From Fimbriimonadaceae bacterium (GTDB lineage Bacteria; Armatimonadota; Fimbriimonadia; Fimbriimonadales; Fimbriimonadaceae), in NCBI GenBank assembly GCA_947447315.1, contig CANFJD010000201.1, positions 1 to 5,221 on the forward strand: 5,221 nt of DNA, read 5' to 3'. The translations under genes and the position numbers were made by a program. The notes under the pieces are model-generated. The model worked only from the letters and a program-made list of their open reading frames with translations, did not search any database and had not been told where the DNA came from. Positions 1 to 5,122 of this stretch are shown here, piece after piece. The first letter of the stretch is position 1; every line of letters starts with the position of its first letter.

Positions 1-21
1 GACGCAATTATTCGGGAGATT

Positions 22-27
22 GATAAT
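22..27 (+). promoter_or_regulatory. Candidate -10 box of the lpdA promoter
   Basis: GATAAT at 22-27 matches the sigma-70 -10 consensus at five of six bases; the overlapping TAATAT at 24-29 is an alternative. The window opens with GACG at 1-4. If the two bases before the window were TT, this would be TTGACG with exactly 17 nt to GATAAT, but that cannot be seen here. Transcription from about position 34 would give a leader of roughly 23 nt before the ATG at 58. The leader has no Shine-Dalgarno sequence. This is inference from a short motif. Confidence 0.35.
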
Positions 28-57
28 ATTCCGGAACCGACCGAACAAACCCAACCC

Positions 58-1476
58 ATGGCACAAGAACAATTCGACGCGGACGTTATCGTCATCGGGG
101 CCGGCCCCGGCGGCTACGTAGGGGCCATCCGAGCCGCCCAACTGGGAGGCAACGTGATTGTCGTGGAGAAGGAGTACCTGGGCGGCACCTGTCTGAACTG
201 GGGCTGTATCCCGAGTAAGGCGATGATCGCCGGCGCGGAACTGCTGCACGATATCAAATCGGCGGCAACCTTTGGCATCAATGTGCCGGAAGGCGTAACG
301 GTGGACTTTGACAAGTTCATGGGACGCAAGCAAAAGGTGGTCGAGACGCTGCGGGGTGGCGTGGGAATGCTGTTCAAGAAGAACAAGATCCGTCACATTG
401 AGGGTTTTGCCCGATTCACCGGTCCCAACACGATTGAGGTGGAAAAGGATGGCGTGAAGCAATCGCTACGCGCCAAGAAATTCCTGCTGGCGATGGGTTC
501 GAGCGTGATTCACCTGAAGATTCCGGGATTGGAAGGCGGTCGAGACAAGAACGTTTGGACTTCCGACGATGCTGTGACAGCACCTTTCATCCCCAAGCGG
601 CTGTTCGTTCTGGGCGGTGGTGCGGTGGGTACCGAGTTCAGCTATATCTTCCGAAGCTTGGGCAGCGAAGTGACGCTTGTCGAACTGATGCCGAATCTGT
701 TGCCTCTGATGGATCCGGAGTTGGGAATCGAGCTTGGAAAGTCTTTCACCAAGGCAGGGATCAAGGTTCGCACGGGAGCTTCGCTGGAGAAGGCAGAGCG
801 GGTTGGAGACGTTTGGAAACTGACGATTAAGAAAGGTGCGGACGAAGAAGTCGTCGAAGCAGACGTGGTGCTGCTGGGCATTGGCCGTAAGGCGAATGTG
901 GAAGGCATGGGCCTGGAAGAGATCGGCGTGAAGCTGCACAAGAAGGGCGTGGAGCTGGCAAATGATGAATTCCAGACGCACGTTCCCCACATTTATGCCG
1001 TGGGCGACGCGGTTGGCAAGATTCAGTTGGCGCACGTGGCGATGTACGAGGGGCAGATTGCCGCTTGGAACATCGTGAAAGACGGTCACCGGAAGCCAGA
1101 TTACAAGACCGTACCGAACGCGGTTTACACGCACCCCGAAGTGGCGAGCGTGGGCATCACCGAGGCGGAAGCTAAGGAGAAGGGCTACGACGTGGTGATC
1201 GGCAAGGCTAACTTCCGCACGTTTGGTCGCGCCATTGCAACCGGACAGACGGAGGGGTTTGTGAAGGTGGTGGCCGAGAAGAAGTACGGCGAAGTGCTGG
1301 GCGTTCACATGATTGGCGCGGGAGTTACCGACCTGATTCATGAAGGCGTGGTGGCGCTGAAGCTAGAAGCGACTCTGGAATCGATTGCCGATTCGATTCA
1401 CGCGCACCCGACCATGAGTGAGTGCGTGGTGGAAGCGTTCGAGGATGCCCTCGGACACGCAATCCACAAAATGTAG
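58..1476 (+). CDS. lpdA: Dihydrolipoyl dehydrogenase (E3)
   Basis: This cytoplasmic FAD-dependent disulfide oxidoreductase reoxidises the dihydrolipoyl groups of pyruvate, 2-oxoglutarate or branched-chain 2-oxoacid dehydrogenase complexes, or of the glycine cleavage system, and passes electrons to NAD+. All family landmarks are visible. The N-terminal FAD Rossmann motif is GAGPGGY (residues 14-20). The redox disulfide is C45/C50 in GGTCLNWGCIPSK. The NAD-binding motif is GGGAVG (186-191). The second FAD contact is the VGDAVG stretch (315-320, D317). The C-terminal dimerisation domain carries the catalytic dyad H450/E455 in HAHPTMSE. Length 472 aa is typical (E. coli Lpd is about 474). ATG 58 places the FAD strand at the usual distance from the N-terminus. 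The frame stays open to the window edge upstream, so a longer N-terminus is not formally excluded. No E1 or E2 gene is in view, so the complex it serves cannot be assigned. A strong hairpin follows the stop. Confidence 0.97.
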   Translation: MAQEQFDADVIVIGAGPGGYVGAIRAAQLGGNVIVVEKEYLGGTCLNWGCIPSKAMIAGAELLHDIKSAATFGINVPEGVTVDFDKFMGRKQKVVETLRGGVGMLFKKNKIRHIEGFARFTGPNTIEVEKDGVKQSLRAKKFLLAMGSSVIHLKIPGLEGGRDKNVWTSDDAVTAPFIPKRLFVLGGGAVGTEFSYIFRSLGSEVTLVELMPNLLPLMDPELGIELGKSFTKAGIKVRTGASLEKAERVGDVWKLTIKKGADEEVVEADVVLLGIGRKANVEGMGLEEIGVKLHKKGVELANDEFQTHVPHIYAVGDAVGKIQLAHVAMYEGQIAAWNIVKDGHRKPDYKTVPNAVYTHPEVASVGITEAEAKEKGYDVVIGKANFRTFGRAIATGQTEGFVKVVAEKKYGEVLGVHMIGAGVTDLIHEGVVALKLEATLESIADSIHAHPTMSECVVEAFEDALGHAIHKM

Positions 1477-1483
1477 CCGTTCG

Positions 1484-1514
1484 GTGGCCCCCGGACTTAG
1501 TTGGGGGCCACTTT
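1484..1514 (+). terminator. Probable terminator after lpdA
   Basis: A perfect 9-bp stem is formed by GTGGCCCCC (1484-1492) and GGGGGCCAC (1503-1511), with a 10-nt loop, starting 8 nt after the lpdA stop codon. Only TTT follows the stem (1512-1514), so the U-tract is short for a classical intrinsic terminator. Stem strength and position still favour termination or 3'-end protection, and separate lpdA from the hydrolase gene that begins 17 nt later. Confidence 0.65.
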
Positions 1515-1518
1515 CGGT

Positions 1519-1524
1519 TAAGAT
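1519..1524 (+). promoter_or_regulatory. Candidate -10 box for a leaderless hydrolase mRNA
   Basis: TAAGAT (1519-1524) fits the TANNNT pattern of bacterial -10 elements and ends 6 nt before the ATG at 1531. Transcription would therefore start at or next to the start codon. There is no Shine-Dalgarno sequence and no obvious -35 box; the -35 position would lie inside the terminator hairpin loop. A similar arrangement (TAACTT, 6-nt gap) precedes the ATG at 3377. Inference only. Confidence 0.3.
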
Positions 1525-1530
1525 TCAGCC

Positions 1531-2394
1531 ATGTTGTTTGCGCTGGCGGTGGGCGTGATTTCGGTGCCGGGGGCCAAGTTGCATTACGTGGCGGAAGGCG
1601 AGGGGACGCCTTGCGTGGTGATTGGTTCTTCGGTTTACTACCCCCGCACCTTTTCTCCCGCATTGAAAAAGCGGTTTCGGTTCTACTTTGTGGACCTGCG
1701 GTGGTTTACGCCGGACTTGGAGAATGACTCACCGAAGGGCACGACGCGTCAATCGCTGAGCGATGACGTTGAGCGGATTCGGCTAGGGCTGGGTCTGAAG
1801 AAGATGGTGCTGATTGGGCACTCGATTCACGGTTGCGTGGCGTTTGAGTACGCGCGGCGGCATCCCGAACGGGTTTCGCGTTTGGTATTGATTGGTTCGC
1901 CACCGGATTTTGCGAATGCGGCTTACGATGCGGCGGTGGACCGAGCTTGGAAGACCGCGAGTTCGGATCGGCAAGCGATTCAGGCGGAGAATTGGAAGCA
2001 TCCCGAGCGGTTTAGGCAGTCGCCGACAGAACCCGTCGTAGAGGATTATTTGGCCATGGCTCCGAAATACTGGGCGAATCCGCGTTACGATGCGGCGTGG
2101 CTTTGGCGCGGGATGACGATTCATACGGAGTTGTTGAAGTCGCTTTACTCGGTGGTTTTTCAGCCGTACCAGATGCTTGGCTCGCCAGCGAGCGTGCCGG
2201 TGCCGACTTGGGTGGCAACGGGCAAGTATGACTACGTTATTCCGGCTTCACTTTGGGATCGATATCGGAATGTGAAGGGGTTGCGGGTGACGACTTTTGC
2301 TAACAGCGGTCACACGCCGCAGTTGGAAGAGCCAGAGGCGTTTGACGCGGAGTTTTCGCGTTGGGTGGGGGCTGTGGATCGAATCGAAAAGTAG
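1531..2394 (+). CDS. Alpha/beta-fold hydrolase
   Basis: The 287-aa product has the order of elements of a single-domain alpha/beta hydrolase. A first-strand segment (VPGAKLHYVAEGEG) is followed by an oxyanion-hole region IGSSVYYPRTFS (31-42) and VDLRWF (54-59). The nucleophile elbow is IGHSIHG with S98. A helical cap of about 70 residues lies between roughly 140 and 210. The acid D234 is in TGKYDYVIP, and the base H261 is in NSGHTPQLEEPEAF. The Ser-Asp-His triad is therefore complete and an active enzyme is expected; the substrate (ester, amide, lactone or other) cannot be told. The elbow has His where most members have Gly (GHSxGG). The usual HG oxyanion motif is replaced by IGSS, and the usual DxRGxG by DLRWF, which points to a distinct subfamily. 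The first ten residues (MLFALAVGVI) are hydrophobic and uncharged; they could be a minimal export signal or just an N-terminal extension. ATG 1531 is chosen because a TANNNT box lies 6 nt upstream. GTG codons at residues 7, 9 and 12 are alternatives. Confidence 0.9.
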   Translation: MLFALAVGVISVPGAKLHYVAEGEGTPCVVIGSSVYYPRTFSPALKKRFRFYFVDLRWFTPDLENDSPKGTTRQSLSDDVERIRLGLGLKKMVLIGHSIHGCVAFEYARRHPERVSRLVLIGSPPDFANAAYDAAVDRAWKTASSDRQAIQAENWKHPERFRQSPTEPVVEDYLAMAPKYWANPRYDAAWLWRGMTIHTELLKSLYSVVFQPYQMLGSPASVPVPTWVATGKYDYVIPASLWDRYRNVKGLRVTTFANSGHTPQLEEPEAFDAEFSRWVGAVDRIEK

Positions 2395-2512
2395 TTGATC
2401 CGCATATCCGGGGCCGGTCGGCCAGCTCACGGCGCGTAGGACCTCGCCGGACCACAAATATGTCGCCGGGAGTGATTGGATGAAGCTATTCCGTTCGCCC
2501 CAGTGGACTGGA
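2395..2512. other. Intergenic stretch between convergent genes, no gene seen
   Basis: GC-rich spacer between the stop of the hydrolase and the tandem repeat next to the phosphodiesterase stop. It contains short inverted GC elements such as GGCCGGTCGGCC, but no hairpin with a T-tract that would make a clear terminator for either gene. I see no credible coding sequence, tRNA or mobile element in it. Confidence 0.6.
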
Positions 2513-2540
2513 GCGGCCCGGGGTTTGCGGCCCGGGGTTT
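2513..2540. repeat. Exact 14-bp tandem duplication at the phosphodiesterase stop codon
   Basis: GCGGCCCGGGGTTT occurs twice back to back (2513-2526 and 2527-2540) with no mismatch. The second copy supplies two of the three bases of the minus-strand stop codon (2541-2539). Each copy holds a CCCGGG palindrome, so the two copies can pair with each other as a 6-bp stem with an 8-nt loop. On the + strand a run of five T lies at 2546-2550, so the repeat might help end the hydrolase transcript. The stem is short and the T-run lies 9 nt beyond the stem, so this role is weakly supported. Confidence 0.8.
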
Positions 2541-3279
2541 AGCGATTTTTGCGGTCGCGGAAGGCAGCTAATTGCCCCAGGCGATCGGTGCCGATGAGGT
2601 CGACGCCGGCGTTGGCGAGGACGGGATAGAACTCGTCGCCATCAGGCGCGCCCCAGAATCGGAGGATTTGGCCATTTTTGTGGACACGGTAGACGATCTC
2701 GGCTAGGCGGGCCTGATCGGGGAGGGAGATTCCGGTGCCGCGGTGCCATTTGAAGAGCCCGGTCCAGTCGTCGCTAATGAGCGGGGCGACGAGCGGATCC
2801 GCCGGGACCGGTTGATCGTTCTCGATGCGGCCATCGACGAAAACTGTCCGCGGGTTGAGGGCGGTGATGGCGGCAACGGGGCGATCGCCGCTGGCGATGA
2901 CGGTTAACCAGTTAGGCATCAGTTTGCCGTTCTGGACTACGGTTAGGTACTTCTGGAGCGGCTTTAGCTCTCGGACCAGTTCGGGGAGAACTTTCTCGCC
3001 TTCTTCCTTGATGTCGACCAGGAGGATTACGGAGCGGGGGTCGCGGGCCAGTTCCTTTTTCAGCGGCTCCAGATACATGCGGCGGAGATCGCGTTCCGGC
3101 TTGAGGTCTTTTCGGTCGTGACCCACTTGGAGATTGCCGTCAACGAGATATACGTCGGCCTCGATGCTGGCGGCGCGATTTTCCCAGGCGGCGTAGAACG
3201 GGCGTGATTGGGCGTAGTCGTTATGGGAGTGGATTCCCCAGACAGCGGCGAGGGCCAAGAGTGCGTGCACGCCTTGCAT
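2539..3279 (-). CDS. PI-PLC/GDPD-superfamily phosphodiesterase, probably exported
   Basis: The 246-aa product matches a family of PLC-like TIM-barrel phosphodiesterases annotated as phosphatidylinositol-specific phospholipase C/glycerophosphodiester phosphodiesterase family proteins. Landmarks run the full length. HSHNDY (17-22) supplies the first catalytic His. SIEADVYL (38-45) supplies the metal-binding E40 and D42. VGHD (52-55) supplies the second His, H54. Further conserved strands are LLVDIK (86-91), SGDRP (130-134), VDGRI (148-152), SDDWTGLFKWHRGTG (169-183), RFWGAPD (207-213) and GVDLIGTDRL (225-234). It should cleave a phosphodiester bond, but the substrate (glycerophosphodiester, phosphoinositide or other) is not determined. 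A short hydrophobic segment (residues 6-14) precedes the domain almost directly and may be a minimal signal peptide. ATG 3279 has no Shine-Dalgarno site. GTG at codon 4 (3270-3268) lies 7 nt after a TACTAT box and is a credible leaderless start. The gene converges with the hydrolase. Confidence 0.88.
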   Translation of the reverse strand: MQGVHALLALAAVWGIHSHNDYAQSRPFYAAWENRAASIEADVYLVDGNLQVGHDRKDLKPERDLRRMYLEPLKKELARDPRSVILLVDIKEEGEKVLPELVRELKPLQKYLTVVQNGKLMPNWLTVIASGDRPVAAITALNPRTVFVDGRIENDQPVPADPLVAPLISDDWTGLFKWHRGTGISLPDQARLAEIVYRVHKNGQILRFWGAPDGDEFYPVLANAGVDLIGTDRLGQLAAFRDRKNR

Positions 3280-3283
3280 AGTA
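3278..3283 (-). promoter_or_regulatory. Candidate -10 box overlapping the phosphodiesterase start
   Basis: Read on the minus strand, TACTAT fits TANNNT and overlaps the annotated ATG. It lies 7 nt before an in-frame GTG (codon 4, 3270-3268). If it is the -10 element, the ATG is not transcribed and the protein begins at the GTG as a leaderless message. No good -35 box is seen at 16-18 nt spacing. Confidence 0.22.
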
Positions 3284-3364
3284 ACCAGAAACCGTTAAGA
3301 AATTGTGTGGGTACAAAGCCGCATTATCAGGAACAGCGCCGATCCAATTCGGTGGTCGCACGTT

Positions 3365-3370
3365 TAACTT
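3365..3370 (+). promoter_or_regulatory. Candidate -10 box before the small ORF
   Basis: TAACTT fits TANNNT and ends 6 nt before the ATG at 3377, the same spacing as TAAGAT before the hydrolase ATG. The surrounding 3363-3377 stretch is AT-rich in an otherwise GC-rich window. No -35 consensus is found at the proper distance, and there is no Shine-Dalgarno sequence. Evidence is limited to the motif and its spacing. Confidence 0.28.
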
Positions 3371-3376
3371 ATTGAA

Positions 3377-3550
3377 ATGCAGTGGTTAAAGAGAGCGAAA
3401 GGAAATGCGGAATCGACGATCCAGACGTATCAGCAGGTGGGGAACGGTCACATCCCCGTGCCGAGCACGGCCGGAGATAAGTCCCCGGCCTTCAGTCTTT
3501 CGCAACGTTATGCGATTCGAGAGCAGCTAAAGAACCGCGTCAAGCACTAG
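3377..3550 (+). CDS. Possible small protein of 57 residues, function unknown
   Basis: An ATG-to-TAG frame of 57 codons lies alone on the + strand between two minus-strand genes. It begins MQWLKRAKGN and ends IREQLKNRVKH. The product would be basic, with about twelve Lys/Arg against three Asp/Glu, a Gln/Ser/Thr-rich middle and a probable C-terminal helix (about residues 41-56); no signal peptide or membrane segment is visible. Roughly two thirds of its third codon positions are G or C, similar to expectation for coding sequence here. A TANNNT box 6 nt upstream would allow leaderless translation. Its stop lies 12 nt from the stop of the convergent DUF4139 gene. I recognise no family. The central part of the frame is a run of strong hairpins, so the open frame may instead be incidental to an RNA element. 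Confidence 0.42.
   Translation: MQWLKRAKGNAESTIQTYQQVGNGHIPVPSTAGDKSPAFSLSQRYAIREQLKNRVKH
3439..3515 (+). other. Cluster of overlapping GC-rich hairpins
   Basis: Four perfect stems lie within 77 nt. GGGGA (3439-3443) pairs with TCCCC (3453-3457). CCGTGC (3456-3461) pairs with GCACGG (3465-3470) around a CGA loop. GGCCGG (3469-3474) pairs with CCGGCC (3485-3490) around a 10-nt loop. TCGCA (3500-3504) pairs with TGCGA (3511-3515). Neighbouring stems among the first three share two bases each, so they compete at their edges, as in RNAs with alternative folds. The cluster lies inside the possible small ORF and cannot be assigned to a known RNA family. The same pairs would form in a minus-strand transcript reading through from the DUF4139 gene. 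Confidence 0.4.
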
Positions 3551-3562
3551 ATATTATAGCGA

Positions 3563-5122
3563 CTAGCCGCTGACGACGTACATTTTATAGGTGTAGGTAA
3601 GGGTGGCTTTTTCACCCGCTTTGAGTTGCAGATTCCACGTTAATCGGGAATTCGGATTCATGCGGGTGAGTCCGCTGGCGCTTTTGAATAGTTCCCCGTT
3701 ACCATTGTTGATCACTTCTCCGGTGAAGAATCGGCGGGCCCGGAAGGCGAGGTCTTTCGGCTTCATGTTGGTGACTTGGAGGGTGCCCTTGATGGTGACC
3801 AGATCGAATCGAAAGTTGCCGTCGCGGTCTTTGATCGCACCGCGTTCGCGGGTCTCTTCGGCTTCGGTGGCTTCGGCGCGGATGTCGAGTGATTTGTTGA
3901 TCTTTAGCTCAGTTTCGGCACCGGCGGGTACGTACCCCAGCATGTCCTGACCGATGATTTCGCCGCCATCCAAGGTGGTGGCAACAGCGGTAGTGAGAGG
4001 ATTACCAGAGGTGTTTTTGAACTTAAGGGCGTGCCAGACATCCTGCGGCCCCTCGGGAATGGGCGCGTAGCGAACGTTATCTTGGGTGAGATCGTAGGCG
4101 TCCCAGGTGTAGATATCGCTGTACGGCGACTTCATGGAAAAGATAGCGCGGTAGGCGCGTTCTCCGCGATTGAGGGAAGACTCGGGAAGTTTGTAGAAGA
4201 AGAGATCTTCCTTTTGTTCGCCGCCGGCTCCGGCAACAACAGCCATGCTAGCATCGAAGTCTCCCATTCGGGCGGCCGATTGGGTGTTTAAGCCCATGGC
4301 CATGTTGCTGGCCCCCCCGCCGCCAAATCCGCCGCCGCCGCCGGGCATACCTCCGGCGAATCTGTTGACGGTGTCGATTCCGCCGCTCCCAGCGATGAGC
4401 GGTTCAAGGATGGTGGCGTAGGGCAAGTTGGGGAAGCCGGTGACTAGCTTTAGATCGACTTTGGAAAGATCTTCGAAATCGTTTACCAGGGTGGACTTGG
4501 CCGTGAGTTTGAGTTCCTTTTTGTCTGAAACATCCACGGCGTAGGCGGCGGTCCAGCTGAGGCCGCGTTCTAGCGAAAGCATGTCGATGACGCCGGCTTT
4601 GCCGAGGGTTTTGAACTCCAGAACCTTACGAACGGATTGGCGCTTGGCGGTGTAAAGGATGTCTCCGGTGGCACCGGAAATTTTTACGAGGCCCGCTTTG
4701 AGGATGACGACGGTTTCCCCCGGCGCGGTTTCGACAACGAAGATTTCGCCCATGGCAGATTTCAAGATGCCGCGGACCTCGGAGTATCCCTTCTCGCTTT
4801 TGAATCCGATGGTGAGCCGCTTGCCGATTCCGTTTTGCGCGACCTCATCTAGGGTTCCGACGTTCGATGTAAATTCGGTGATGATATCGCGCGTGGTGAC
4901 CGAAACCAGCGAGGTACCTTCGCTGGATTTGAACCACATGGTGCCCATGGCGCTTTGCGGAAGGGTGCCCAGAGCGTAGGTTCCAGCCGGGCCGACTTTG
5001 ATGCGTCGGGTGACCACCACATAGCCATTTTTGAATACAGAGGCTCCGACAACGGGAGCCGTTACGTCGGTCGTCTTACCTACATGACCAGTAAGGAGCG
5101 CGAAGGCAAATGCAGATATCAT
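3563..5122 (-). CDS. DUF4139 domain protein, probably exported
   Basis: The 519-aa product carries the pattern of the DUF4139 family, whose members are sometimes annotated as mucoidy inhibitor MuiA-like and have no settled biochemical role. The N-terminal part (about 20-80) has the family's opening beta strand (VVGASVFKNGYVVVTRR). The DUF4139 core begins around 175 with the signature ERGLSWTAAYAVDV (W190). It continues through a VNDFEDLSKVDLKLVTG stretch typical of its second strand pair, resumes near 308 with FFYKLPESSLNRGERA, and ends in the strand LKAGEKATLTYTYKMYV. A glycine-rich insert (257-270, followed by a Met/Ala/Asn-rich stretch) splits the core and probably forms a flexible loop. 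The first 12 residues are hydrophobic and uncharged, a weak export signal. ATG 5122 is the only ATG, GTG or TTG in frame between it and the window edge. It overlaps the stop of the upstream frame as ATGA, implying translational coupling. No Shine-Dalgarno site is visible. The family call is from remembered pattern, not a search. Confidence 0.85.
   Translation of the reverse strand: MISAFAFALLTGHVGKTTDVTAPVVGASVFKNGYVVVTRRIKVGPAGTYALGTLPQSAMGTMWFKSSEGTSLVSVTTRDIITEFTSNVGTLDEVAQNGIGKRLTIGFKSEKGYSEVRGILKSAMGEIFVVETAPGETVVILKAGLVKISGATGDILYTAKRQSVRKVLEFKTLGKAGVIDMLSLERGLSWTAAYAVDVSDKKELKLTAKSTLVNDFEDLSKVDLKLVTGFPNLPYATILEPLIAGSGGIDTVNRFAGGMPGGGGGFGGGGASNMAMGLNTQSAARMGDFDASMAVVAGAGGEQKEDLFFYKLPESSLNRGERAYRAIFSMKSPYSDIYTWDAYDLTQDNVRYAPIPEGPQDVWHALKFKNTSGNPLTTAVATTLDGGEIIGQDMLGYVPAGAETELKINKSLDIRAEATEAEETRERGAIKDRDGNFRFDLVTIKGTLQVTNMKPKDLAFRARRFFTGEVINNGNGELFKSASGLTRMNPNSRLTWNLQLKAGEKATLTYTYKMYVVSG

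Noticed and set aside
466..1341. Long open frame of 291 codons on the minus strand inside lpdA
   Set aside because: It lies wholly antisense to a clearly conserved E3 gene. Its product is rich in His/Arg/Leu/Gln with no recognisable domain, as expected of a shadow frame in GC-rich coding sequence.
3440..3490. Resemblance to 5S rRNA: GGTCACA, then CCGAGCACGG, then GATAAG
   Set aside because: The words resemble the loop B/helix III region of bacterial 5S rRNA. The spacing between them is wrong (8 nt instead of about 12, then 5 instead of 2), no closing helix I is found at the expected ends, and the hairpins present do not match the 5S fold.
3515..3543. TTGACG (3543-3538) and TCGAAT (3520-3515) on the minus strand as a promoter with 17-nt spacing
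   Set aside because: The -10 half matches only four of six consensus bases, and the site lies more than 200 nt from the next minus-strand start, inside the hairpin region. It is likely coincidental.
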